Below are positions 28,252-38,172 of a stretch of 64,000 bases of DNA, one piece after another. Source of the DNA: Pseudochryseolinea flava (lineage in GTDB: Bacteria > Bacteroidota > Bacteroidia > Cytophagales > Cyclobacteriaceae); assembly GCF_003286915.1 (NCBI RefSeq), contig NZ_QMFY01000011.1:62001-126000 (forward strand), given 5' to 3'. Positions within the stretch are counted from its first letter, which is position 1. The number at the start of each line of letters is the position of its first letter. The position numbers were made by a program, and so were the translations under genes. Under the pieces are notes generated by a model, which did not search any database, was not told where the DNA came from, and saw only the letters and a program-made list of their open reading frames with translations.

Positions 28252-31200
28252 TTACTGTGTTACAGGTTTTACAACCTCAACGATCATGCCTTTCTTACGA
28301 GCATAGATCGTGTTGTCATACATTGCTTCACACGATGTAGCGGGCAAATAGAATTTACCGGCGTATGCAGCGGTGAGCATAACACGATACACGCGTTCCT
28401 CATTTACAGAAAGTCCGAAGTAAGTGTAAACGCGATCATCGCGAATATCTTGATAATCGAAGTAGCTGTTCTTCAAGAACTCTTCGTCGCCCGTCAATCT
28501 TAAATTGCTAATCTCCCACCCAGATGGGAATACTTGCGACAGCGCCATGTTTTCATACCATGACCGAATGCCCGTATGACGAACACTCACTTCGGCAACG
28601 AACTCTGTGCCTTGCTCAAGTCGTGTTACATCAACCGCGTTGCCTTTGGTATCGGTATAACGAATAGAAACACTAAGATCTTTCTGAGCATCGTCTTCCT
28701 TTCCTTGTGCTGGTGTTCCTTCTGCAATAAGACGAACGAAAAGATTCCCTTTACTCTCATTTGTAATAGATACATTTTCCTTTTTCGTTCCACTAATCGG
28801 TACAGGAATTTGTGTGACTGATTTTGCACTCATCGCATCATTCTCTTTACCCCTGAGTGTGTAAGAGAATTTAATTTCGCCACGTTGATTCAATCCGGCA
28901 AAACCAGTTACAGCTTTGAGGCAGAATGCAGTTTCTTGCGTACTCATCCAGTAATTGTAATTGCTGAGGTATTTCGATAGATCCGTGAGCACTTCAAAAC
29001 CTTTCGTTTTATCGCCGAGCAAAGTGAGCGTTTCGAGGATCAACGCTTTATCGCGTACATGTGAACCATAGCTGTATCCAAGCTCGCGGTAAGTTTGAAC
29101 AAGTGTAGATAGATTGGCTACCATCTTCTTAGCAGCTTCCGGTTGACCAGCTTTCGCGTACGACGCAGCGAGCATCCACACTGCTGTTGTCGACAGGTTA
29201 GGCTGTTCGCGAAGACGGTTCATTGCCCCAAGTTCTGCAGCGCCAGACAACGCCAACGTATATAGTCGATACGCTTGCATCAAGGTGGTGTTGTAATATT
29301 TGGCATCTTGCCTCCACTCAAGTGCTTTATTCTTCTGATACTTCTTCCACCGTTTCATCATGTCCTCAGGTACAAAGTATCCTTTTGCTTGCGCTTCAAT
29401 TAAGAAATGACCAGCATAGCTTGTTCCCCACGCATCCGATCCTTCACTTGTACCTGGCCAATATCCGAATCCGCCATCGCGTTGTATGAAAGAACGAAGG
29501 CGTTCAATTCCCATTGTGACATTCCGCTGTATATTCATCTTCTCAGTCTCCGTAAGTTCTTTAACTTGATCAAGGTAGAGCTGCGGGAATACCGATGACG
29601 TAGTTTGCTCGATGCATCCGTATGGATATTGTATCAGATACCGTAGACGATGTCCCATGTTAATGGCTGGCATGTTCGAAACCTCGAGTATGGCCGTGTT
29701 CGTTCCGGCTATACCGATCGGCACAACTGCGCTGCTCCAGCTTTTACCTGCCTCGATCATGGTTTCACTTACCGTAGTCACTGGTAAGTTAGGATTGCGT
29801 ACTTCAATTTCGATTACATCTGTCGCTTTGAAATTACCGGAAGATGCAATTACCTCAACTTTGGCGATACCGGTTTCGCTCTTTACAGCAATGTCGAAAT
29901 CAACCGTGAGATCTCCTGAAGCAGGCATACTCACCGCGCGCACAGTTTCTCCTGTGACAGATAGGGGTCCCGTTGTACGCACTTCGATCTTTACATTCTT
30001 AATGCTCTTTTGTTGTGTAAAGAGGGTGATCGGAAGTTTCAATGTCTCTTCCGGCCCAAGTACGCGTGGTAATGTAGCAAGCACCATCAATGGCTTTCTC
30101 ACTGGTGTTACTTTCTCTGCTTTGCCATATGCACCTTCGTAACCCGCAACAAGCATCGATTTAACAGAGCCGATATATTGTGGCATCGTGAATTTGAGTT
30201 CCTGCGACCCGCCATCGATCGTATATGGGCCAAAGAATTTTACCACGGGCTTGAATCTATTGGCACGAGCGTCATCTCCCTTCGCAGCGCCTTCACCATC
30301 ACCACCAATCGAGAGCATACGTTCGAGCTGTGCACCAAAAGCGCCCATCACGTCGTCATACAAATCCCACGTGCGAACGCCAAGGGCCTCACGCGCATAA
30401 AATCTATTCCAAGCATCGGGCGTTTTGAATTTTGTAAGATCAAGAAGACCCTCATCAACAATCGCCAAAGTATATGTCATCTTTCGATTCGTTTTCTCTG
30501 ATATCTTGATTTTAACTTCCTGTCCTGGTTCCAGCTCATCTGGCATCGTGATGATCGGTTCTAAATGCGAACTTGGATCTTCTACTCTGAAATATGAAAC
30601 GCCATACAAACGGATTGGTCTGTCGTTCTTCGTTTGCGCGTGCGGCTGAAGGAACGATACATTCACGTAAGCATTGGGTGACATCTCCGCCGTTGTCTCA
30701 AAGCTGTATTTCGTATCACCTGAAGTTTCTACCCACTCTGTACGAACAACCTTGCTACCATTTTCAATACTTACCAATGCACGGCCACCTGCGCTTCCAG
30801 GTATAGTGATATTTACTTTTTCACCAATCTTATAAACTTGCTTGTCGGTTTTAAAAGAAAGTAAGTTAGCGGCTCCTGTTGCGCCTTGATTCTGCGCGCG
30901 GCTATACCAGCCCGGTTCGTCAACATATAAAGTGTTGCCGGTAGTATGTCCTGATGCTTCATCTACAATTCGGACAAAATATCTACCATAGTCGTCTTTG
31001 CCGGCTTTCATTTGGAAAGACCATGCACCTTTTCCATTGATCGTCTTCACTTCACCTTTGCGAACAACATACGACGCGTGGCCTGTCACGTAACTTGCTA
31101 GATCGCCGTAAGAGTTATCCCACCACCAGCGCGAATCAATTTTGTACATGGTTATCGAAAGATTGCGCGAAGTTGGTCTTCCTTCGGCGTCGAGTGTAGC

Positions 31201-33825
31201 GATGTCAATCGTGTGTGATTTATCGAAATACAGAATATTGCTGTATTGTTCACCTTCCGGAAGTTTTAGTCCGACATACGATTCGTAGGGCGAATACGGT
31301 AGACTGATACGATCGATGCTAAAGTTACCGCTTTCTTCGAAAACTTTTCCGCGGAACACAGCGGTCATTAATCCCGGTGCACCAGACGCAAGTTCGCCGA
31401 GGTTAACGTTCACGTCGAGTTTCCCTTCCTCGTTAGTAGATTGATCAATCACCGTTTGAGGTGTACTTGAATAATTGCGTGACGGATCTTCGAAAGTATA
31501 TTCTTCAAATTTTTTAAATGACGTATAGGAAGGAGACAGCAACACATCGAATTCCGCTTTAAGATTTCGACCTGGGGCACCGTGAAGCCATTTCACATCA
31601 AGCGTACCGGTTGCAACATCACCTTTCAGTTTATCCGTACCAAAATCCAAATTGATTTTTAGACGATTCGGTTTGATGGTTTCTATTTTCAAGTTCTGCG
31701 AAAATTCTGTTCCGCCAACCTTGATGCGCCCTGTCCAATTACCCGTAGGTGCATCTGCTGCCGTCGCCGTCGCAAAAGAATAAAATCCATTCTCCGATGT
31801 CGATTTGACGAGCCTATTTACGATTTGTCCCTGTGGGTTCTGCAATTCGAATACAACGGGGTGGGTAGGCGGCAGGACCTTATTTTTGTCTTCGAGAATG
31901 AACGTGAGGTAGAGAGAATCACCAGGACGCCATACGCCACGATCGCCATAAATGAATCCTTTGAGTCCTTCCTGGAGAACTTCGCCAGAAACATCAAAGT
32001 TGCTTAAAGAAAGAGACTCGCCATCCTGCAACTTCAAGTAGCCTCGCTGTAATCCACTTTTCGCAATCAGTGCAAAAGGTTGTTCTTTAGATTTTAGTTC
32101 AGCTTTTCCTTCTGCGTTGGTTGTTGCTGTTCCAATCAATTGTTGATAGTAGTCATACAAATCGACTTGAACATCGGCAATGGGCTTTGCTGATTTGAGA
32201 TCCGTAACAAATACAATTGTCTTTCCATCGTTGCCGCGCTTGGATGTAATGCCGAGGTCTGATGCAAGAATGTTTTTCTTAATAGCACGACCACCGTAGT
32301 AGTACGATGAATGACATGGGTTATCGCGTTCTTCCCAATCATAGTCATCGTAATAATAATAATCGTCTTCATAGTATCCGCCTTCATATCCATAGTCTGC
32401 TGACTCATCTTCAAAGTATGTCTGATTGTCTTCCTCCGTTTCTTCACCGTCGCAGTTGTACACAGAATATGCTTTCTTGAAATTCAATTTAACTTGATAA
32501 ATGGCGCCAGGTTCTGCATTGATCAAGGTGGTGAGGTCAAGGGTGAAGCGATTCCATCTACCTAGGTCTGCAACGCCGGAATTCTCAAGCGAAATAGTTT
32601 TCTTCAGGACCTTCTTACCAACGCGATAGAGCTCTTGATCGGAGCCCAAATTGTTTACTTGGAAAAACTGGAGAATATTGTTTTCAAAAACACGCGTGAT
32701 GGTCACATCTACGGATTTAAGATTGACGGCTTCAAATGGAAGTACTAGGCCGTCAGTACTCGGAAGAATTGAACCGTCGCCGGTAAATTTCACCAGTGGT
32801 GCAAGCTGTTCGAATACAACTTCTGCGGTGGTTGTATTCTTCATTTTATAGTCAAGAATATTTCTGACACCAGATTCTATCGTAACAGTCTTCGTTCCAG
32901 ATTGCCGTGTATCTGGGTAGACCCATATCTCATTATCATGAACGTCGAAGTCTAGTCCGCCCAACCCGGCGATGGTGATCAATCCGTTCAGGTCTTGTTT
33001 CTCCTTGAGTGGGTCTGTGAATTGCAACACAACGTACTGGGTAGGGTTTTGAACAACCTTTGCTGTTACTAATTTGAAATCACTAAGCGAAGGAATTTCA
33101 ATTTCTTGATCTTGATTTCTTTCGACACCTACCGGATTACCCTTAATAGCAAGGGAGACTTTCGATGCTTCATCTTTACGTGAAACATCTTCCACAATGA
33201 AGTTGTGTTGTTTTCCTTCTGCGCCGTGTGTCCAGCTTACTTTAAGGTTTTTTCCTTCTTGAAATGAAGAGATCATTTGTTCTACGGCAGTGCCCTCAGC
33301 AAAATCGGCCGTTAACAAGGTGCCTTCAATTTTCTGACGTTTTAGTTCCGTTTTAACATAAGGTTTGATATTGTCGATGGAGACCTCAAAGTTCTGCGCC
33401 ATTACCTGGAAAGAGTACTCAAAAGTCTTTAAGTCGGCGGGAACTTCTTGAAGTTTGGACAAATGAAACTTAGCTTCATAGGCTTGCCCAGATTTCAACC
33501 GCTGTGAGGGTTTGAATTCGACGGTGTTTTTATCTAGCCATACCGTTGTACCGCTAATGGTCGGTTGAAATGAGAATAAGTCGACGGACGTTTCTTTACC
33601 GATAAGGGTTGAATCGACGGCGTCTTTGGTCAAGATAATTCGGATTGATGATCCTGATGAAATAACGCCAGCGGTGTAGGATGAAATGTATTCACCGAAT
33701 GCGGGGTTAATGTAACTGGGGGCGGGCTTACTACTTTGGATTTTTGTGTAAAAGAAAAACGCGAGTGCGATGATTCCGATGGCGCCGGTACCGATCGCAA
33801 TTTTCTTCCAAGGCATGCTTTTCAT
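28252..33825 (-). CDS. Bacterial alpha-2-macroglobulin family protein
   Basis: A 1857-residue protein with an N-terminal anchor helix (about 8-26) and successive MG domains, including the bait region and thioester domain. The thioester motif CIEQ is intact (Cys1404 to Gln1407), so it should trap attacking proteases covalently, guarding the periplasm. In the middle of the MG region (about 459-512) there is an unusual stretch dominated by Asp, Glu and Tyr. The terminal segment (about 1700-1850) is the receptor-binding-like domain. It lies directly upstream of pbpC, a coupling known from other phyla in which PBP1C would repair the wall while the macroglobulin blocks proteases. Confidence 0.94.
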   Translation of the reverse strand: MKSMPWKKIAIGTGAIGIIALAFFFYTKIQSSKPAPSYINPAFGEYISSYTAGVISSGSSIRIILTKDAVDSTLIGKETSVDLFSFQPTISGTTVWLDKNTVEFKPSQRLKSGQAYEAKFHLSKLQEVPADLKTFEYSFQVMAQNFEVSIDNIKPYVKTELKRQKIEGTLLTADFAEGTAVEQMISSFQEGKNLKVSWTHGAEGKQHNFIVEDVSRKDEASKVSLAIKGNPVGVERNQDQEIEIPSLSDFKLVTAKVVQNPTQYVVLQFTDPLKEKQDLNGLITIAGLGGLDFDVHDNEIWVYPDTRQSGTKTVTIESGVRNILDYKMKNTTTAEVVFEQLAPLVKFTGDGSILPSTDGLVLPFEAVNLKSVDVTITRVFENNILQFFQVNNLGSDQELYRVGKKVLKKTISLENSGVADLGRWNRFTLDLTTLINAEPGAIYQVKLNFKKAYSVYNCDGEETEEDNQTYFEDESADYGYEGGYYEDDYYYYDDYDWEERDNPCHSSYYYGGRAIKKNILASDLGITSKRGNDGKTIVFVTDLKSAKPIADVQVDLYDYYQQLIGTATTNAEGKAELKSKEQPFALIAKSGLQRGYLKLQDGESLSLSNFDVSGEVLQEGLKGFIYGDRGVWRPGDSLYLTFILEDKNKVLPPTHPVVFELQNPQGQIVNRLVKSTSENGFYSFATATAADAPTGNWTGRIKVGGTEFSQNLKIETIKPNRLKINLDFGTDKLKGDVATGTLDVKWLHGAPGRNLKAEFDVLLSPSYTSFKKFEEYTFEDPSRNYSSTPQTVIDQSTNEEGKLDVNVNLGELASGAPGLMTAVFRGKVFEESGNFSIDRISLPYSPYESYVGLKLPEGEQYSNILYFDKSHTIDIATLDAEGRPTSRNLSITMYKIDSRWWWDNSYGDLASYVTGHASYVVRKGEVKTINGKGAWSFQMKAGKDDYGRYFVRIVDEASGHTTGNTLYVDEPGWYSRAQNQGATGAANLLSFKTDKQVYKIGEKVNITIPGSAGGRALVSIENGSKVVRTEWVETSGDTKYSFETTAEMSPNAYVNVSFLQPHAQTKNDRPIRLYGVSYFRVEDPSSHLEPIITMPDELEPGQEVKIKISEKTNRKMTYTLAIVDEGLLDLTKFKTPDAWNRFYAREALGVRTWDLYDDVMGAFGAQLERMLSIGGDGEGAAKGDDARANRFKPVVKFFGPYTIDGGSQELKFTMPQYIGSVKSMLVAGYEGAYGKAEKVTPVRKPLMVLATLPRVLGPEETLKLPITLFTQQKSIKNVKIEVRTTGPLSVTGETVRAVSMPASGDLTVDFDIAVKSETGIAKVEVIASSGNFKATDVIEIEVRNPNLPVTTVSETMIEAGKSWSSAVVPIGIAGTNTAILEVSNMPAINMGHRLRYLIQYPYGCIEQTTSSVFPQLYLDQVKELTETEKMNIQRNVTMGIERLRSFIQRDGGFGYWPGTSEGSDAWGTSYAGHFLIEAQAKGYFVPEDMMKRWKKYQKNKALEWRQDAKYYNTTLMQAYRLYTLALSGAAELGAMNRLREQPNLSTTAVWMLAASYAKAGQPEAAKKMVANLSTLVQTYRELGYSYGSHVRDKALILETLTLLGDKTKGFEVLTDLSKYLSNYNYWMSTQETAFCLKAVTGFAGLNQRGEIKFSYTLRGKENDAMSAKSVTQIPVPISGTKKENVSITNESKGNLFVRLIAEGTPAQGKEDDAQKDLSVSIRYTDTKGNAVDVTRLEQGTEFVAEVSVRHTGIRSWYENMALSQVFPSGWEISNLRLTGDEEFLKNSYFDYQDIRDDRVYTYFGLSVNEERVYRVMLTAAYAGKFYLPATSCEAMYDNTIYARKKGMIVEVVKPVTQ

Positions 33826-33872
33826 GGGTGTAACTGTTAGGGAGGTGTAATTTGTGACAATATAACGGATTG

Positions 33873-33880
33873 CAAATGTA
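33873..33880 (-). promoter_or_regulatory. -7 element for the alpha-2-macroglobulin/pbpC operon
   Basis: On the minus strand TACATTTG matches TAnnTTTG exactly and lies 48 bases before the ATG. The -33 position holds only a T-rich stretch. Confidence 0.45.
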
Positions 33881-33958
33881 AAAAATGATACAAATAGCCG
33901 GAAAAATCAGGTCTGGATTTGCCTTAGTTTTAAGGTTAACTTAGAGGGAAATTTTATC

Positions 33959-34597
33959 ATGGAAATGAAACCGATATCGCTACTTCTGGTCGATGATCAG
34001 CAGTTGTTCCGCGAAGGGCTGGCACTCATCCTGAAGCAACACTACCCAATGTCAAAATTACACCATGCTGGAAGCGGACCCGAGGCATTGAAGATGTTAA
34101 AACTCCATAAGATTGACATTATCTTACTCGATATCGGCATGCCTGAAATGAATGGCGTGGAAGCAGCGCAACAAATTCTGAAAGATTTTCCGGAGACAAA
34201 GATATTGGTATTGACTCAGTACCACGGCGAAGCCATGATCATGCACCTCGTGCAAATCGGTGTACACGGATTCTTATTCAAGAATAGCGGCTCGAGTGAA
34301 ATCTGCCTAGCAATTGAGAAAATACTTGCCGGCGAACAGTTCTTCCCAGCCACCATTTCGCCTGCGTTGATTAAAAAGACACCTGTGAAGCTTAATCCAA
34401 CGATAACCTTCAACAAGCGCGAAGCAGAAATATTACTTTTCTTGAAAATGGGACGCTCAAGTAAAGAAATCGCAGAGCGAATGAACCTGAAAGAAAACAC
34501 GGTGAACAGCTATCGCGAAGACATGCTTCAAAAAACGAAGACGCGTAACGTGGCCGAGCTGATCAGCTACGCTTATCAAAATGGTGTACTGGGTTAA
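33959..34597 (+). CDS. NarL/LuxR-type response regulator
   Basis: A 212-residue two-domain regulator. The receiver domain has the acidic pair Asp12-Asp13, acceptor Asp58 in LLDIGMPEMNG, and the switch Thr/Lys region (LVLTQYH, GFLFKNSG). The C-terminal LuxR helix-turn-helix spans about 150-205 (FNKREAEILLFLKMGRSSKEIAERM). It should bind DNA as a phosphorylated dimer. Its stop codon is immediately followed by that of a sensor kinase read from the other strand, the probable partner. Confidence 0.93.
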   Translation: MEMKPISLLLVDDQQLFREGLALILKQHYPMSKLHHAGSGPEALKMLKLHKIDIILLDIGMPEMNGVEAAQQILKDFPETKILVLTQYHGEAMIMHLVQIGVHGFLFKNSGSSEICLAIEKILAGEQFFPATISPALIKKTPVKLNPTITFNKREAEILLFLKMGRSSKEIAERMNLKENTVNSYREDMLQKTKTRNVAELISYAYQNGVLG

Positions 34598-35407
34598 TCA
34601 GGCGTTGTAAACTTCTTTTGTAGTTTCCGCTGCGCCAAGTTTTAGCTCGATTATCGTACGTAGACCACGCGAAAGCTCTTCCTTTTTCAGTTTCGCGCCA
34701 ATCACATTGGCACGCTTGATCATGTTGATAGAACCCTGTCCAGAAGTTTGCTGTTCGTAGTCCTGGCGTTTGTATCCTGAGCCGTCATCTTCAACGGTAA
34801 CCGTAAGTTTTTCATCGTCCCAATGAAGTTGGACTGAAATGTTCCATGCACCAGAGTGTTTAATCGAGTTTGTCAGTAACTCTTGAACGATGCGGAATAT
34901 GTTGAGCTTCTGCTTTTGTGTAATCGGCGATGGGGTGCCACTCTGCACAAAATGCATGTGAGTACCTTTCAATGCATCCAACTTATTACACAACTCGCGA
35001 ATGGCAAACGTAAGATTGACCTTTTCAAGAAAATTGGGCGAAAGATTCCAAACCGTATTGCGAATGGTCTCAATCGTAACATTCAAATTCTTCTTAACGG
35101 TAAGCAATTTTGCTTCAATATGCGGCGGAAGTACCTCAGCTTCACGCGTAACGAGTTCAAGGTCTAGGTGAATAACGCTTAATAGTGTGCCCAATTCATC
35201 ATGGAGATCGCTAGCAATACGTTGTCTGTCATGTTCGATGAGTTCATTAACTTTCGACCAGGGCACGAGATCGATGGTAAGAAGCGTCTTCGCATCATAC
35301 ATTCTCTTTAGTGTTAGATATTTATGCTTTCCTTGCCAATAGATAATCAATGCTACAACAAGGGATGTACCGAGTGCAATTAGAATGCAATTAATATATG
35401 AAACCAT
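34598..35407 (-). CDS. NarL-type sensor histidine kinase
   Basis: A 269-residue protein. One membrane helix (about 5-24), no periplasmic sensor, then the HisKA_3 dimerisation helix with DLHDELGTLLS (His69 is the phosphorylated residue) and an HATPase domain (about 160-265, N-box VQELLTNSIKHS, G-box VEDDGSG). HisKA_3 kinases pair with NarL-type regulators, and the one at 33959-34597 touches it tail to tail with no base between stop codons. The signal must be sensed through the membrane helix or an unseen partner. Confidence 0.92.
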   Translation of the reverse strand: MVSYINCILIALGTSLVVALIIYWQGKHKYLTLKRMYDAKTLLTIDLVPWSKVNELIEHDRQRIASDLHDELGTLLSVIHLDLELVTREAEVLPPHIEAKLLTVKKNLNVTIETIRNTVWNLSPNFLEKVNLTFAIRELCNKLDALKGTHMHFVQSGTPSPITQKQKLNIFRIVQELLTNSIKHSGAWNISVQLHWDDEKLTVTVEDDGSGYKRQDYEQQTSGQGSINMIKRANVIGAKLKKEELSRGLRTIIELKLGAAETTKEVYNA

Positions 35408-35466
35408 AATGCCAACTGATAAAGCAATTGTAATTTAATACGGAGTTTCGCTAAAAGTAACATGCC

Positions 35467-36183
35467 ATGCGAATAATTTGGATTATCACCTTCACTATGT
35501 TGCAAAGTGCATCTTTCAAAAGTACACAACTACTTCATCAACGTGTAAAAAGCGCCTACGCCGAAAAGGAGGATGTTGTGAAAAAATATTTCGAAGAGAA
35601 AAAACTTGCACCACAAGGCTACAGCATCTTTATGCGCGCGTTCAAGCAAGAAGAAAAGTTAGAGGTTTGGGTAAAGTATAATAACACGGCTTACACTTTA
35701 TTGCATACGTACGAAATTTGTTCGAGCTCTGGTGTGCTCGGTCCAAAACGAAAGGAAGGAGATGCACAAGTTCCCGAAGGCGTATATCAGATTAATCATT
35801 TCAATCCGCAAAGCAATTTTCACCTTTCGCTGGGATTAGACTACCCGAATGCCTCGGATAAAATACTGTCGGACCGGAAAAGTCCAGGTAGCGCCATTTA
35901 TATTCACGGAAACTGTGTTACGATTGGATGCATTCCAATAACAGACGACAAGATCAAAGAGTTGTACATTCTTGCCGTTGAAGCGCGGAACAATGGACAG
36001 AAAAAAATCCCAGTACATATCTTCCCCAGACAGCTCAGTGATACCAATCTTGCCCAACTTACCAGTGCTAATGCCAGTCATGCATCGTTCTGGAAAAACC
36101 TTCAAATGATCTATCGCGATTTTGAAACAACGAAAAAACTGAAATCAATTAAGGTAAATGAAAAGGGAGAATACTATTTCTAG
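35467..36183 (+). CDS. L,D-transpeptidase family protein (YkuD fold)
   Basis: A 238-residue protein with a short hydrophobic N-terminus that may be a signal peptide (about 1-16). The active site follows the HGxxxxxGC form: His147 in IYIHGNC and catalytic Cys155 in TIGCIP. L,D-transpeptidases make 3-3 crosslinks in peptidoglycan or attach proteins to it. It has only the catalytic domain, no LysM or wall-binding module. It is divergent from the sensor kinase with 59 bases between them. Confidence 0.87.
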   Translation: MRIIWIITFTMLQSASFKSTQLLHQRVKSAYAEKEDVVKKYFEEKKLAPQGYSIFMRAFKQEEKLEVWVKYNNTAYTLLHTYEICSSSGVLGPKRKEGDAQVPEGVYQINHFNPQSNFHLSLGLDYPNASDKILSDRKSPGSAIYIHGNCVTIGCIPITDDKIKELYILAVEARNNGQKKIPVHIFPRQLSDTNLAQLTSANASHASFWKNLQMIYRDFETTKKLKSIKVNEKGEYYF

Positions 36184-36213
36184 CATCCTCCCTTCATCGA
36201 TATTTACTAAGCG

Positions 36214-38172
36214 CTACTTTACTTTCTCTAACACGAGTGTCACTTTGTTAAAATCTGCAGCGGCATTAATCACTTTGCGGTAGTCTTCATATCTCGCGAG
36301 CGGCGCATAAATCTGTTTGTAATATTCGTCGATTTTTATCTCAAGCGCATTTCCATTGAGTGAATACGATGAATGAAATAAAAACGGCTTTTCGTTTTTA
36401 TCTAGATATGCCACGTCGAAATTTAGGTCATTCAAATTCTTGAATGAATAGCCATCCGGAATTTTCACTTTAATAACACGAGCGTATCCACGGTTGTAAT
36501 CATTTTCGATATCGGTGACACGCTCATCATCGCGATACATTTCCGATTGTGGACCTATCAGTTGCCCTACCTTAAACAAAAATCTTGGACCTGCTTTCTC
36601 AATAAAATGCGTCGAGTGATAGGTTGTTGTGATATCAAAACTCAATACATCTTTTCCGTCATCCACCTTTGCTTTCCACGTTTTTATAGTGGCATCAGGC
36701 GCGATGCCTTTTGTTAATTCGTCGATCAATTTAGTGCGCTGTTCTTCTGTCATCACATTGTAATAAGGTGCGATGTAAATGGCATTATAGCCGCTGAAAG
36801 AACGCGTGTGGTCGACGATAACAGTAGAAAAATCATCGCTGAAACTTGCATTGATGTCCATGTTATCCACATTCAACTGATAATCGGCAGCTGGAATGTC
36901 TTGCACAGAACCGAGGGCGGACTTCAAATCACCCATTACAAAAGGCTCGATAAACAAACCTTTTTGCGAAGTAAATTGTGACGGTACCAACGGATAACGC
37001 GATTCAAAAGAATATGGCGCTAGAAATCCCTTCGTATCTGGAAAATATAAGATATAATCATCGAGATATCCCCAGCTATCAAACCCTGCATCAAACTTTG
37101 CATTTTCGCGGCTACAAGTAACTACTGGGTAGCAATTGATTTTAAGTTTTGTAAACAAAGTCATGAATAGCTTGGTGACGCCTTCACGGGATGCAATTTT
37201 GTATTTCAGTATCGACTCAATCTTCGACAGATTCTCGTCCCCTCTCTCCGTGTTGACTTGAATCGTTGTTTTAATTTTCGATTCAATTTTCCGGATGCGC
37301 ACTTCCGTCTTATCCGAAGGATTATCGCCTAACGTTTTGATAAATTTCTCTAGGGCCTTCTCGTCGTCCTTGCTGTTCTCAGAGAGTACGTTATAAAATT
37401 TCTTCGCGGCGTCATCCCAGGTGTACAACCGCGCTTGCGAACGCGCCGTATTATAGGCCAACTTAAATTCTATTCTTTTACGATTAGCATCGTAATTCGA
37501 GTAGGATTCTTCTTTCATTGGCGAAACGTTCGTCATCGATACACGGTATACATTCTTTTCCTCATCTTCTTTTTCCTGCTCTTTAACTGATTCATACCCG
37601 TTGTACGACTTAAAATCAAACTTCAAATGCTTTGGACAACTTAACATAAACGAGCTATTCTTGATCACAACATCGGATTGCATGTACGCGCGTTCAAAAA
37701 GCCCAGGATACATTTTGCGCGTATAATAATATTCGATTTCGCTGCCCATCTCAACGCCTTCAATCGCAAATATGCGATACGCGTTTCCGCTCTCTTCTTC
37801 CTTCAACTCTTTCAAATTACTTTTATCGAAGTATACTGACTTGCCGTCTTTGTTAATGGCACGCGCCTTTAAGTCCACTAGCTCCAACGCATTGTTCATC
37901 GAAATTACAATACGATTATGTTTCTGAATTGCTTCATTGCTGTTGACGTAGATTATACGATGCGTTGTCGAATACATGAGAAATGCCTCGTCGATGAAAA
38001 CATATTCATACTGCACGTGCTGCTTCAAGATTAACTCCGTCAGCGATTCTTCCTTTGGCGTCAGTGTAAATCGCGCCCGCGTTTTTTCCCACTCGTATGT
38101 TGGATTGTTCGCCAACGCTATCGCCGACACCAAACACAATGCAAAAGCAGATACTATACTCTTCACGCTCAT
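36214..38172 (-). CDS. DUF3857 protein with degenerate transglutaminase domain
   Basis: A 652-residue exported protein (signal about 1-21). The N-terminal DUF3857 domain covers about 45-240, the transglutaminase-like core about 255-400, and a C-terminal beta-rich domain the remainder. It aligns along its length with the next gene upstream, but the GDC box with the catalytic Cys there reads ASREGV here (Arg329 in its place), and the catalytic His region NHM is replaced by DSW. The triad is therefore gone. It is the last gene of a three-gene operon and overlaps the active-looking paralogue by 4 bases (ATGA). Probably a non-enzymatic partner or carbohydrate/peptide-binding relative. Confidence 0.85.
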   Translation of the reverse strand: MSVKSIVSAFALCLVSAIALANNPTYEWEKTRARFTLTPKEESLTELILKQHVQYEYVFIDEAFLMYSTTHRIIYVNSNEAIQKHNRIVISMNNALELVDLKARAINKDGKSVYFDKSNLKELKEEESGNAYRIFAIEGVEMGSEIEYYYTRKMYPGLFERAYMQSDVVIKNSSFMLSCPKHLKFDFKSYNGYESVKEQEKEDEEKNVYRVSMTNVSPMKEESYSNYDANRKRIEFKLAYNTARSQARLYTWDDAAKKFYNVLSENSKDDEKALEKFIKTLGDNPSDKTEVRIRKIESKIKTTIQVNTERGDENLSKIESILKYKIASREGVTKLFMTLFTKLKINCYPVVTCSRENAKFDAGFDSWGYLDDYILYFPDTKGFLAPYSFESRYPLVPSQFTSQKGLFIEPFVMGDLKSALGSVQDIPAADYQLNVDNMDINASFSDDFSTVIVDHTRSFSGYNAIYIAPYYNVMTEEQRTKLIDELTKGIAPDATIKTWKAKVDDGKDVLSFDITTTYHSTHFIEKAGPRFLFKVGQLIGPQSEMYRDDERVTDIENDYNRGYARVIKVKIPDGYSFKNLNDLNFDVAYLDKNEKPFLFHSSYSLNGNALEIKIDEYYKQIYAPLARYEDYRKVINAAADFNKVTLVLEKVK

